Shown here: in pieces, positions 9,257 to 17,791 of the stretch | Numbering within the stretch: position 1 is the stretch's first letter | How the letters are laid out: every line of letters starts with the position of its first letter | DNA from: AC-32 sp963754265 | Lineage (GTDB): Bacteria > Actinomycetota > Thermoleophilia > Gaiellales > Gaiellaceae | Reading direction: 5' to 3' | Assembly: GCA_963754265.1 (NCBI GenBank) | Contig: CAVWFB010000002.1 | Span: 84,652 to 148,651, forward strand | DNA: 64,000 nt | Program-made: the position numbers and the translations under genes | Notes under the pieces: generated by a model | Databases searched by the model: none | What the model was told of the DNA's origin: nothing | What the model saw: only the letters and a program-made list of their open reading frames with translations

Positions 9257-10051
9257 CTATGCAGACGCGGTCGATACGACCCTCCGTAGCTGCTGCACCC
9301 CGCGGGCGGCCAGCTCGCGCGGGTCCTCCCGCCAGAGCGACCCGTCGAGCTCGGCGTCCGAGAAGATCTCGAGGTCGTAGAAGCCGTCCCAGCGGAGAGC
9401 CTCGAGGATCGGGCCGAAGTCGACCACGCCCTCACCAGGCAGCACGCGGTCGTTCGTGTTCCGGGTCGGCTCGCGCCAGTCGGCGAGGTGGACACCGCGG
9501 ATCCGGTCGCGATGCGCCTCGATCTCGGCCAGCGGCTCGTTCCAGAGCTGCCACGTGTCGTACATCAGGCCCACGTCGGCGCCCGCCTCGTCGATCAGAT
9601 CTTGGGCCTCGGCCAGGGAGCTGGCGACCGACCAGAAGTGTGCGAACTCGCGCTGGGTTGGCTCGAGCGCGACCGGCACGCCCTGGGCGCTGCCCTCCTC
9701 GCCTATCGCGCGGATTCCCTCGACGATGGTCTCGCGGTCCTCGCCCGGACCGGTGAGAAAGAGCACGCACTCCGGCTCGAAAGGAGCGAGCCGCCGCACG
9801 GCGCCCCGGATCGCCTCGACCCGCTCGGCCGGATCGGCAGGTCCCTCCATCAGCGGCAGCGGCAGGATCGAGGGCACGGCCGGAACGGCTGCTGCGGCAC
9901 CGAGCCCACTGGCGCGGAAGCGCTCGAACGAGTCGTCTCCGAGCTTCATCTCCCAGATCCCGACCCCGTCCGCGCCCGCCGCGCCGTACGCGTCCAGATC
10001 GTCCGCGAACGACTGGCCGACGGTCGTGATCTCCGAGATCGAGATCTTCAC
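9257..10051 (-). CDS. sugar phosphate isomerase/epimerase-like TIM-barrel protein
   Basis: A 264-residue xylose-isomerase-like/AP-endonuclease-2 TIM barrel. Metal-site elements include VALEPTQREF, VGLMYDTWQLWN, IRGVHLADWREPTRN and a final DLEIFSD with the fourth acidic ligand. The GTG start at 10051 overlaps the stop of the FAD oxidoreductase (GTGA). Members isomerise or epimerise sugars, inositol derivatives or hydroxy-keto acids. The operon partner is an HMGL-type synthase. No specific substrate can be given. Confidence 0.82.
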   Translation of the reverse strand: MKISISEITTVGQSFADDLDAYGAAGADGVGIWEMKLGDDSFERFRASGLGAAAAVPAVPSILPLPLMEGPADPAERVEAIRGAVRRLAPFEPECVLFLTGPGEDRETIVEGIRAIGEEGSAQGVPVALEPTQREFAHFWSVASSLAEAQDLIDEAGADVGLMYDTWQLWNEPLAEIEAHRDRIRGVHLADWREPTRNTNDRVLPGEGVVDFGPILEALRWDGFYDLEIFSDAELDGSLWREDPRELAARGVQQLRRVVSTASA

Positions 10052-11604
10052 CAGTGCAGCCGCCTGCGCAGGAGCTGCTTCGCCACGATCGTCCCCGAGC
10101 CCGCGCCGAGCCCCGGCCCGGGGTGCGTGCTCGCGCCGATGTGCCATAGCCGCTTGACCGGCGTCGAGTGCCCCGGCCTCTCCGGACGAGGGCGCCAGAG
10201 CAGGTTCTGGTCGAGCGCGAGCGAGCCCGAGTACGGATCGCCCTGGTGCAGGTTCACGTTCGCGGCCTGGAGGTCGGCCGGCGAGAGCGTCACGCGCTTG
10301 CGGAGCGCCGACTCCAGGTTCGGCACGTGCGCCGCGATGCGCGCCTGGATCCGGTCGGCGTAGCGCTCGCGCAGCTCCTCGGTCCAGGTGCCGTCGCCGG
10401 GATCGAGCTCGCCGGCGGCGTCGCCCTTCACGCGCCAGGGCAGCTCCTGCAGCTGGATCCAGAGGAGCCCGGCGCCGTCGGGCGCACGCGAGGAGTCCAT
10501 CGTCAACGGCTGTCCGACGACGACGGTCGCCTCGGCCGGGAGCAAGCCGCGCTCCGCCTCGTTGACGGCGCGCGAGACACCGTCGAGGCCCGGCGTGAGG
10601 TGGACGATCGCCGTCTGTCCGAGACGCGCATCCCCCTCCCAGCGCGGCGGCTCGGAGAGCGCGAAGTGGATCTGCATCTCCGAGCGGCCGTAGCGGAAGC
10701 GCTTCGCGAGCTCCTCGTGGCCGTCGATCAGGCGGCCGTAGAGCTGGGTCGGCGTGACGTTGGCGATCACCGCGCGCGAAGCCGCGACCTCCTCGCCGCC
10801 GGCGAGGCCGACACCGGTCGCCTCCCCGTCGCGTACCAGCACGCGCTCGACGTCGCGGCCGGTCTCGCAGGTGCCGCCGTGATCCTCGATCAGCCGCACG
10901 AGTGCATCGACAAGCCGAGCGCCGCCCCCGCGCGGGATCGGCATCCCGCCCTCCTGCACAGCGACCCCGATCACCTGGGTCATGAAGCCCGAGGCCGCCG
11001 CGTCGGGCCCGAGGCCGGTGTGGAGCACCCAAGGCGCAAGCAGGCCGTGCGTCCGCTCGGAGGCGAAGGTCTGGGTGAGCCAGTCGCGGCTGGAGACAAG
11101 CACGTTGCCGGTGAACTCGACCGCGCCCTGCCGCCCGAGCCGCCGCAGGCTCTTCAGCCCGAGGCCGAGCCCCTCCCGCGACCACAGCTCCGTGCCGAGC
11201 ACGCCGAAGGCGAGGTCGGCGGTCGGGAAGAACGACTCGACGGCGCCGCGCCACTCCTCGCCCAGCTCGGTGACGTTCGCCTCGGTCGAGCGCAGCAGGA
11301 AGGCTGCCTCGCCATCCGGGAAGAGCGTGGCTGTCGGGAAGTCGGTGTTCAGGTACTCGAGCCCCCGGGCGCCGAGCTCGCCGCCGAGCTCCGCGTGGGC
11401 CGCGCCGCCGACCCAGAGCGGATGCCAGGCGCTGAAGACGTCGTGCAGGTAGCCGGGCTCGGTGATCTCGGCCGTGCGGATCGCGCCCCCGAGCTCGTCC
11501 TCGCGCTCCAGCACGCGCACACGCCAGCCGCCGCGCGCGAGCAGCGCCGCGCAGGCGAGCGAGTTGACGCCGCTGCCGACGACGACGGCGTCGAGATCAG
11601 CCAC
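10048..11604 (-). CDS. FAD-dependent oxidoreductase of the phytoene desaturase/amine oxidase type
   Basis: A 518-residue protein with an N-terminal FAD motif AVVVGSGVNSLACAALLARG, ending the fold with an acidic residue in LEREDELGG. The C-terminal FAD-contact region reads RLWHIGASTHPGPGLGAGSG, the COG1233 (phytoene desaturase-like) hallmark. The GTG start at 11604 overlaps the HMGL gene by 8 bp. No other carotenoid genes occur in the window, so a role as dehydrogenase or isomerase in the surrounding catabolic operon is more likely than carotenoid synthesis. That is inference. Confidence 0.82.
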   Translation of the reverse strand: MADLDAVVVGSGVNSLACAALLARGGWRVRVLEREDELGGAIRTAEITEPGYLHDVFSAWHPLWVGGAAHAELGGELGARGLEYLNTDFPTATLFPDGEAAFLLRSTEANVTELGEEWRGAVESFFPTADLAFGVLGTELWSREGLGLGLKSLRRLGRQGAVEFTGNVLVSSRDWLTQTFASERTHGLLAPWVLHTGLGPDAAASGFMTQVIGVAVQEGGMPIPRGGGARLVDALVRLIEDHGGTCETGRDVERVLVRDGEATGVGLAGGEEVAASRAVIANVTPTQLYGRLIDGHEELAKRFRYGRSEMQIHFALSEPPRWEGDARLGQTAIVHLTPGLDGVSRAVNEAERGLLPAEATVVVGQPLTMDSSRAPDGAGLLWIQLQELPWRVKGDAAGELDPGDGTWTEELRERYADRIQARIAAHVPNLESALRKRVTLSPADLQAANVNLHQGDPYSGSLALDQNLLWRPRPERPGHSTPVKRLWHIGASTHPGPGLGAGSGTIVAKQLLRRRLHW

Positions 11605-12745
11605 CGGCGAGCTCCCGGAACTCGTCGTCGGTGACGAGCCCGCGCTTGCGGGTTCCGAGCTCCTTCACCTTCGCCAGCACCTCCGCTCGCCGCTCCTCGG
11701 GCACGTCCACTCCGAGCTCGTCGGCCTTGATCCGGATCGAGTCGAGCCCACTCTTCTTGCCCAGCACGACCCCGCGCTCGGCGTGGACGAGCTCGGAGGA
11801 GTAGGGCTCGATCGAGGGCGGGTCGTGGAACTGGCTCGCGACGGCGCCGCTCTCGCGCCGGAAGAGCGTCCTCCCCGTCACCGGCTTCCAGGGCTCGAGC
11901 GTGTAGCCCGAGAGCTCGCTCACGCGCTCCGAGACCTCGCGAATCCGCTCGAGCCGGAGGTTCGACTCGACACCGTAGAGCGCTCGCAAAGTGAGCGCCA
12001 CCTCGCCGAGGTTCGCGTTGCCCGCCCGCTCGCCCATGCCGTTGATCGTCCCGTGCACCCAGCGCGCCCCCGCCCTCACGGCGGCGACCGCTGCTGCCGT
12101 CGCGAGGCCGAAGTCGTTGTGCCCGTGGAAGTGCACGGGCACGTCGGGCCCGACCCACTCGACCGTCCGGCCGACGAGGTCGGCGACCGCCTCGGGCGAG
12201 GCGATCCCGAGCGTGTCGACGACCGCCACCTCCTTCGCGCCCGCTTCGACCGCCGACCGGTAGACCTGCTCGTAGAACGCCGGCTCGGCGCGCGTCGAGT
12301 CGACGCCGAAGAACGCCGCGTGGATCCCGTGCTCCGCCGCGAAGCGCATCGCGTCCGTGATTCGTCCCAGCATCTTCTCGCGCGTGACGCCGATCGCGTC
12401 GAGCTTGAGGTCGGAGATCGGCGACTCGATCACGGAAGCCCGGACGCCGAGCTCGACCAGCGCTTCCAGATCGGCGGGCACGGCGCGCGAAAAGCCCCAG
12501 ATCTCGGCGCGCAGGCCCGCGTCCGAGATCAGCCGGACGGCGTCCCAGTCGTCCTGGGAGACGCGCGGAAACCCCGCCTCGATGCGGTCGATCCCGAGGT
12601 CGTCCAGCAGACGGGCGATCTCCAGCTTCTGCTCGGGGTCGAGCACCACGCCGACCGTCTGTTCGCCGTCGCGAAGGGTCGTGTCGTAGAGGCCGACCGA
12701 GCCGCCGAGCCCGAAGGGATCGTTGAGCTCGCCGGTCCAGATCAT
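11597..12745 (-). CDS. HMGL-family acyltransferase/lyase (isopropylmalate/homocitrate synthase-like)
   Basis: A 382-residue TIM-barrel enzyme. LYDTTLRDGEQT is the substrate/metal signature and VHFHGHNDFGLA supplies the HxH metal ligands. NGMGERAGNANLGEVAL matches LeuA/NifV proteins. It is shorter than LeuA and lacks the C-terminal leucine-regulatory domain, so it resembles homocitrate or re-citrate-type synthases. It condenses an acyl-CoA with a 2-oxo acid, or does the reverse. The ATG start at 12745 overlaps the M24 stop (ATGA). The partnership with M24, FAD and TIM-barrel genes is unfamiliar to me. Confidence 0.83.
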   Translation of the reverse strand: MIWTGELNDPFGLGGSVGLYDTTLRDGEQTVGVVLDPEQKLEIARLLDDLGIDRIEAGFPRVSQDDWDAVRLISDAGLRAEIWGFSRAVPADLEALVELGVRASVIESPISDLKLDAIGVTREKMLGRITDAMRFAAEHGIHAAFFGVDSTRAEPAFYEQVYRSAVEAGAKEVAVVDTLGIASPEAVADLVGRTVEWVGPDVPVHFHGHNDFGLATAAAVAAVRAGARWVHGTINGMGERAGNANLGEVALTLRALYGVESNLRLERIREVSERVSELSGYTLEPWKPVTGRTLFRRESGAVASQFHDPPSIEPYSSELVHAERGVVLGKKSGLDSIRIKADELGVDVPEERRAEVLAKVKELGTRKRGLVTDDEFRELAGG

Positions 12746-13899
12746 CCGCAGACAACCCCGTCAGGGAAGGAGGAGAGTTTCTCGGCGCCGTTCGGCCCGA
12801 CGAGGAAGTTGTCCTCCACACGGAGGCCGCCGCCGCCCTCCCAGTAGATCCCGGGCTCGATCGCGAGCACCATGCCCTCCTCGATCGTCCCCCCTCCGGC
12901 CTGGTGGGCGTAGGGCGGTTCGTGCGCGCGGGCGCCGACGCCGTGGCACACGGGGTGGCTCGGCTGACCGGGGTAGCCCGCGGCGGCGATGCCTTCGCGA
13001 ACGGTCCGATCGAGCTCCGCGAGGCTCGCTCCCGGCCGACAATGCTCGATCGCGCGTTCGTAGACCTCGAGCAGCCGGCGCTCGAGCTCGGCGTACTCCG
13101 GGCGCAGCTCGCCGGGGCAGAGGTTCTTGGTGTGGTCGCACCAGTAGCCGTCGGCGCAGACCCAGATCTCGAACAGCGTCGGCTCGTCCTCTTGCACCGG
13201 CAGGTCGCCGGTCGCGGTGAACGTCTTGATCCCAGGCCCCGACCAGACGAGCGAGAACCCGAGTGCCAAGTCGACCCTCCCCTTCCAGCCGGTGCCTTCG
13301 CCGTGGACGAAGCCTCCCCAGAGCGCGGCCGCGTGCGACTCCTTCATGCCGGGGCGGAGGTGCTCGCGCGCATGCTCCATTGCGGCCGCTGCGATCTCGT
13401 TGGCGAGCCGCATGCGCTCGAGCTCCTGGTCGGTCTTGGCCGCTCGCGCCCGCGCGAGCAGGGGCGTCGCGTCGGCCGCCCCGGGGAAGCCTTCGAACCA
13501 CGCTGCCGTGAACGTGGTCGGCTCGCCGACCATGCGGTCGGATGCCTGCGTGCCCAGCGAGAGCTCGAGGCCGACGCGGCCGTGACCGCGCGCTGCCTCC
13601 TGGGCCAGCTCGAGCGTGCGGGCGGCGGGCGGCCGCGGGTCGTCGTCGGCGTACCCGCGGAGGAAGCGAACGTCGTCCGTCCAGGCATCGCGCTCTGCGT
13701 CTTCCGCGGAGGCCTCGAGGCAGATCAGCGTCGGCTCGCCCTCACGCGGGAAGACGGCGGCGTCGTAGCCCTTCATCGGCCAGAAGTTGGTCAGGTAGAG
13801 GACGTTGTCGGGAGCGCGCACGACCAGGGCGTCGAGCCCCTCCTCTTCCATGAGCGTGCGCACCCGTTCGAGCTTCAGGTCGTCACGGGGCCAGCTCAC
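12742..13899 (-). CDS. M24-family aminopeptidase/hydrolase (copy 2)
   Basis: A 385-residue Xaa-Pro aminopeptidase-like protein. Unlike the M24 protein at 1653-2729, most catalytic ligands remain: DGYWCDHTKN for an Asp, CHGVGARAHEPP for the His, MVLAIEPG for a Glu and GLRVEDNFLV for the last Glu. The first metal Asp appears changed to Glu (TLFEIWV). The start is GTG at 13899. It is the first gene of the five-gene coupled operon running down to 8361. Cleavage of an imido or amide bond in a small molecule is as likely as peptide cleavage. Confidence 0.83.
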   Translation of the reverse strand: MSWPRDDLKLERVRTLMEEEGLDALVVRAPDNVLYLTNFWPMKGYDAAVFPREGEPTLICLEASAEDAERDAWTDDVRFLRGYADDDPRPPAARTLELAQEAARGHGRVGLELSLGTQASDRMVGEPTTFTAAWFEGFPGAADATPLLARARAAKTDQELERMRLANEIAAAAMEHAREHLRPGMKESHAAALWGGFVHGEGTGWKGRVDLALGFSLVWSGPGIKTFTATGDLPVQEDEPTLFEIWVCADGYWCDHTKNLCPGELRPEYAELERRLLEVYERAIEHCRPGASLAELDRTVREGIAAAGYPGQPSHPVCHGVGARAHEPPYAHQAGGGTIEEGMVLAIEPGIYWEGGGGLRVEDNFLVGPNGAEKLSSFPDGVVCG

Positions 13900-13989
13900 G
13901 ACACCGTCACGCTATCGGCGCACCCGAGTCGCAGACACGTGCGCGTTTCTCGGGTACCGTCGACCTCGAGGGAGGCGGGTGCCGAAGAG

Positions 13990-14006
13990 CCCCACCCAGG
14001 GTGGGG
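13990..14006 (-). terminator. hairpin downstream of the FAH gene
   Basis: CCCCACC and GGTGGGG form a 7-bp stem with a 3-nt loop, 30 bp past the FAH stop on the minus strand and before the M24 operon. There is no U-tract, so it may be a weak or Rho-assisted terminator. It sits in the 136-bp gap that separates two operons. Confidence 0.45.
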
Positions 14007-14035
14007 GTGTGGAGTGTCGCGCGCGAGCGGGCCCG

Positions 14036-14905
14036 TCACCAGTGGACGCGCTCGGGGGCCGGTTCGCCGTGGGCCTCCTGCCACGAGACGACCGGGTTGC
14101 GCAGCACGCCGATCCGCTCGATCTCCGCCTCCATCACGTCGCCCGGCTTGAGGTAGAGCGAGGCGGGGTCGTCGCTGAAGCCGGCCACGCCGCTGACCGT
14201 CCCGGTCGAGACCACGTCGCCCGGCGAGTAGCCGAGCGCCGAGTAGTGGCTGAGGATCTCCGGGATCGTCACCGACATGTTCCTGGAGTGCGAGACCTGC
14301 CGCGGCTCGCCGTTGACCCGCAGCTCCATCGCCAGGTCGTGCGGATCAGGGATCTCGTCCGGTGTCACGATCCACGGCCCGAGCGGGCAGAAGGTATCGA
14401 TCGCCTTGCAGAACGAGAAGACACCGGAGCGCATCTCCCGCCGCTGGATGTCGCGCGCCGTGATGTCGTTGAAGATCACGTAGCCGCCGATGTAGTCGGC
14501 CGCCTCCTCCGCCGAAAACCACTTGCCGGCCTTGCGGATCACAACCGCCAGCTCGAGCTCGTAGTCGAGCTCCTCCGTCAGGTGCTCCGGATAGACGACG
14601 GGGTCGTCCGGCCCGATGATCGCGTCGACGTTCTGGAAGAACACGATCCACGGCGCGATCTCGTGGGACCAGGCCACGTTCTTCGACTCGTCCTCGTGCT
14701 CGCGGAAGTTGCCGGCCGTGTGGAAGAACTTCTTCGGCACGATCGGCGCCCGCAGGCGCACGTCCTCGAGCGCGACCTCGCGGCCCGTGGCCCGTGGCAC
14801 CTCCGCGCGCTCGAAGTACTCGCGCATCGACGGCGCGTCGAGCTCGACCACGCGGTCGTCGCGGAGCTCGCCCACCAACCCGTCGTCGTAGGTGACGAGC
14901 CTCAT
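14036..14905 (-). CDS. fumarylacetoacetate hydrolase-family protein
   Basis: A 289-residue FAH-superfamily enzyme. LDYELELAVVIRKAG supplies metal-binding acidic residues, and GYVIFNDITARDIQ and VSTGTVSGVAG match the conserved catalytic core. Family members hydrolyse, hydrate or decarboxylate oxo-acids at the end of aromatic and heterocycle degradation. The ATG start at 14905 overlaps the M20 stop (ATGA). With the M20 and LLM genes it forms a three-gene unit, consistent with ring or side-chain breakdown after hydroxylation by the neighbouring molybdenum enzyme. That link is inference. Confidence 0.87.
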   Translation of the reverse strand: MRLVTYDDGLVGELRDDRVVELDAPSMREYFERAEVPRATGREVALEDVRLRAPIVPKKFFHTAGNFREHEDESKNVAWSHEIAPWIVFFQNVDAIIGPDDPVVYPEHLTEELDYELELAVVIRKAGKWFSAEEAADYIGGYVIFNDITARDIQRREMRSGVFSFCKAIDTFCPLGPWIVTPDEIPDPHDLAMELRVNGEPRQVSHSRNMSVTIPEILSHYSALGYSPGDVVSTGTVSGVAGFSDDPASLYLKPGDVMEAEIERIGVLRNPVVSWQEAHGEPAPERVHW

Positions 14906-16128
14906 GCCACCCCGCAGACCCGTTGGGCCGCCAGCGCGTAGACGTGCGCCATTCGGACGAGCCCCTCGATCTCGAGGTTTTCGCCGTACTCGGTGTCCAG
15001 CAGCCCGGTCGAGGTGCCGTAGTTGACCGTCGGCACGCCGTAGCGGGTGAGAGCGGAGGCGTCCGAGAACCAGCGCGTCACGTCGCGCTCCGGCGGCGAC
15101 CCGAATACCTCGGCGTGGCTCTCGTCGATTGCCGCCACGAGCGGATGATCCTCCGGGATCTCGGCCCCGGGGGCGGTGACGTAGACCTCCCCCTCGAGGC
15201 CGTAGTCCGGAAACCGGCCGCCGAGCCCGCGCACCATCTCCAACACCTCGCGCCTGGCCACCGGCATCGGCTTCGTCGGCGGTACGCGCACGTCGAGAAA
15301 GAGGTCGGTCCGGTGCGGCGTGCGCGACACTCGCCAGCCGAAGCCGCCCTGGAGCGCGCCGACGTTGACGATCGCATTGGCGCCGCGGTACGAGTTCTCG
15401 GGATCGTCCTCCCAGGAGGGAATCCACTCGAGCACCGCGTCGAGCACCTCGCGCATGCGCAGAATCGAGTTCTGGTCGCGCTTCCCCTCGCTGAAAGCCG
15501 TGTGGATGAAGTTGCCCTGGGTCGAGATGCGCAGCCAGAGCGACCCGAAGTGGCCGAGGACCACCTTCTCCTCGGTCGGCTCGCCGAGGATGCACATGTC
15601 TGCGAGCCCGCCGTGGGTGACGAGGTGGCGGGTGCCGGTTGCATAGCCGCGGTACTCGGCGCCCCGCGCGTCCCCGTACTGCGCCTTCTCGATCTCGCCG
15701 CAGACCGCCGCCACCAGGAGATCGCCCTTGAGCGCGACTCCTGCGTCCCGCAGCGCGCGCACCGCCTCGACGTAGCAGGCGAGCGCGCCCTTCATGTTCG
15801 AGATGCCGAGCCCGTACAGACGCTCCTCGCGGACGAACGGCTCGGGCTGGAACCCCGGGACGTGCGCCAGCCACGGCTCGCGGCCGGAGTAGGAGGTGTC
15901 CATGTGCCCGTTGAACATCAGCGCCGGCCCTCCGCCCGCTCCGGTGCGCGTCCCGAGCACGTTCGCCCGGCCCTCCTCGACCTGCTGCCACTGCACCTGC
16001 AGGCCGAGCTCCTCGAACGTCTGGGCGACGAACCGCGCCATCTCCTCCTCGCTCCCCGTGAAGCTGGGGATCGAGATCGCCTTGCTGGCCCAGTCGACGA
16101 GCCGGTCGCGGTCGATCACGAGTGCCAT
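14902..16128 (-). CDS. M20-family amidohydrolase (ArgE/DapE-like) with altered metal site
   Basis: A 408-residue M20 zinc-hydrolase fold. NGHMDTS gives the first His/Asp. The usual SDMKG motif reads ISNMKG, so the bridging Asp is replaced by Asn. The Glu pair region reads VCGEIEKAQ, and CILGEPTE carries a further metal Glu. The ATG start at 16128 shares one base with the LLM stop (TGATG). Such enzymes deacylate N-acyl amino acids or hydrolyse carbamoyl compounds. The Asn substitution may change the metal content or activity. Confidence 0.82.
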   Translation of the reverse strand: MALVIDRDRLVDWASKAISIPSFTGSEEEMARFVAQTFEELGLQVQWQQVEEGRANVLGTRTGAGGGPALMFNGHMDTSYSGREPWLAHVPGFQPEPFVREERLYGLGISNMKGALACYVEAVRALRDAGVALKGDLLVAAVCGEIEKAQYGDARGAEYRGYATGTRHLVTHGGLADMCILGEPTEEKVVLGHFGSLWLRISTQGNFIHTAFSEGKRDQNSILRMREVLDAVLEWIPSWEDDPENSYRGANAIVNVGALQGGFGWRVSRTPHRTDLFLDVRVPPTKPMPVARREVLEMVRGLGGRFPDYGLEGEVYVTAPGAEIPEDHPLVAAIDESHAEVFGSPPERDVTRWFSDASALTRYGVPTVNYGTSTGLLDTEYGENLEIEGLVRMAHVYALAAQRVCGVA

Positions 16129-17159
16129 CAGCGCACGTGCGGCAGGACTCGCTCGCCGAAGAGCCGAATCTGCTCGTGCCGCCTGTCGCCCCAGAGCTCG
16201 AGCATGACGTGGGTGCAGCCGGCCTCCTTGTACTCCTCGATCGCCGCGATGCAGTCGTCGGGCGTGCCGGCGATCGGCTTGCACTTGTCCAGCAGCGCAT
16301 CCGTGACCTCCGCCTTGGCCGCGAGCCGCCCGCCCCGCTCCATCGCCTCGGCGACCGGCCTGATCTCGTCCTGCTCGATCCCGGCCAGGTCGAGCAGCGT
16401 GTCCGCCGACCCCTGAATGTTCTGCACCTTGTTCGCCAGGTACATGCCGGCAATCTCGCGTGCGCCGTCGCGACCCGCGTCGCGGTCGGACTCGTGGATG
16501 GAGGCGACGATCGTGCAGCCGATGTCGATGTCGCGCCCGACGTTCTCGCGCGTGTAGCCGACGAAGGGCGGAGTGGTGATCGACGGCGTCAGGCAACCGT
16601 CGCCGATCTCTCCCGCGAGCGCCTGCATCTTCGGCGCCGTCGCCGCGACGTAGACCGGCGGCACCTCGCGCGGCGACTCGGCCTCCGGGTCGAGCGCCGG
16701 TACCGACGCGCTCCAGGTCGAGCCGCTGTACTCGAAGGCACCGCCACCGAGCACGCCGCGCACGATCTCGACGGCGTCCCGCATCGGCCCGAGGGTCTTG
16801 TTCGTCTGCATCTGGGCGTTGTTCAGGAAGATCTTCGAGGTGCCGAAGCCGAGCAGGAACCGCCCCGGCCCCGCGGCCTCCTGCACCACGCGGGCGTCCA
16901 TCGCGGCCTGGACGGGGTGGCGCGTGAACGGGGAGATGATCCCCCAGCCGATCGTGAGCCGCTTCGTCTCACGGGCGAGGACCGCGGAGGTGACGGTCGA
17001 GGAGCGCGCCTCCATCTGATGCTTGCGCCACCACGGATAGGCCTCGGCGAGCCAGATCGTGTCCATCCCGGCCTCGTCCATCGCGTGCGCGGAGGCCACC
17101 ATCTCGTCGAGCGGCTCCATGGTCAGCTGCATGACCCCGATCCGGAACGGCTGAGGCAC
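16128..17159 (-). CDS. LLM-class (luciferase-like) F420- or flavin-dependent oxidoreductase
   Basis: A 343-residue luciferase-fold protein: FRIGVMQLTMEPLDEM at the N-terminus, AMDEAGMDTIWLAEAYPWW for strand 2, and VYVAATAPKMQALAGEIGDGCL, which is typical of F420-dependent members. It most likely transfers hydride or oxygen to an organic substrate. The start is GTG at 17159, immediately beside the arm of the 170-bp fold-back element, whose AGGGG may serve as the ribosome-binding site. Confidence 0.85.
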   Translation of the reverse strand: MPQPFRIGVMQLTMEPLDEMVASAHAMDEAGMDTIWLAEAYPWWRKHQMEARSSTVTSAVLARETKRLTIGWGIISPFTRHPVQAAMDARVVQEAAGPGRFLLGFGTSKIFLNNAQMQTNKTLGPMRDAVEIVRGVLGGGAFEYSGSTWSASVPALDPEAESPREVPPVYVAATAPKMQALAGEIGDGCLTPSITTPPFVGYTRENVGRDIDIGCTIVASIHESDRDAGRDGAREIAGMYLANKVQNIQGSADTLLDLAGIEQDEIRPVAEAMERGGRLAAKAEVTDALLDKCKPIAGTPDDCIAAIEEYKEAGCTHVMLELWGDRRHEQIRLFGERVLPHVR

Positions 17160-17328
17160 TAGTGCCCCTTCAGGTGATGCTGTCTAGCTTCTGGGTCGGG
17201 AGCATCAAGCCAGGGGCCGCACTCGCCCGCGGCCAAGGCTGGCAGCCTTGGCAAGGGCGGGGGTGGCTCGTGGCGCAGTGTGATCGCGGGCCAGAAGCGG
17301 GCATGTATCGCCTGGAGGGGCACTAGCT
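17159..17328. repeat. 170-bp fold-back (imperfect palindrome) between coxG and LLM genes
   Basis: The two halves read as inverted copies of one another. Termini CTAGTGCCCCT match perfectly, then CAGG, GAT and GCTTCTGG blocks match with scattered mismatches. The centre is a perfect GCCAAGGCTG/CAGCCTTGGC stem with one base between. One arm contains the coxG stop codon, the other abuts the LLM start. It may be a non-autonomous mobile element, a REP-like sequence or a large mRNA hairpin limiting read-through between the two operons. Confidence 0.75.
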
Positions 17329-17791
17329 ATGCCTCGGCGGCCGGCGCGCCGCGGGCCTTCTTCACCTGCTCGTCGAGCGCAGCGAGGACGTTCTGAACCT
17401 GCTGATTGACGATCGGCTGGAGCACGCGCTGGCCCATCGAGCCGACCGGGCCGGCGATACGCACGTCGGCCTCCCAGTCCATCTTCGTCCCACCGCCGTC
17501 CTCGCTGAGGTTGAAGGCGGTGTTCATGCTCAGGATCGCGCCGACGCCGTTGCCCTTGATCGCGAGCCGCGCGAACTCCGGCTCCCGCTCCTCGGTCTTC
17601 TCCATGTTCATGCTCATGCCAAGCGCGCCGAGCCCGAGCGGGATCTTCACGTTCGCGCGCCAGTGGTGCTCGTCCTGGACGTCGAAGCTCTCGACCCCCG
17701 GCATCATCGCCGCCATCGCGGCCGGGTCGTTCAGCACGCGCCAGACCGCTTCGCGCGGCGCGTCGAAGGCCCGCTCCCCCTCGACCTTCAT
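17327..17791 (-). CDS. coxG: CoxG-like SRPBCC-domain protein
   Basis: A 154-residue START/SRPBCC protein, beginning MKVEGERAFDAPREAVWRVL and containing MPGVESFD and the Gly/Met-rich DVRIAGPVGSMGQR segment seen in CoxG proteins. CoxG anchors or matures aerobic CO dehydrogenase-type enzymes at the membrane. The ATG at 17791 overlaps the large-subunit stop (ATGA). It is the last gene of the molybdenum hydroxylase block. Confidence 0.85.
   Translation of the reverse strand: MKVEGERAFDAPREAVWRVLNDPAAMAAMMPGVESFDVQDEHHWRANVKIPLGLGALGMSMNMEKTEEREPEFARLAIKGNGVGAILSMNTAFNLSEDGGGTKMDWEADVRIAGPVGSMGQRVLQPIVNQQVQNVLAALDEQVKKARGAPAAEA

Noticed and set aside
10048..11604. Carotenoid biosynthesis gene (crtI)
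   Set aside because: The fold matches, but no phytoene synthase or other carotenoid gene is present, and the operon context is catabolic.
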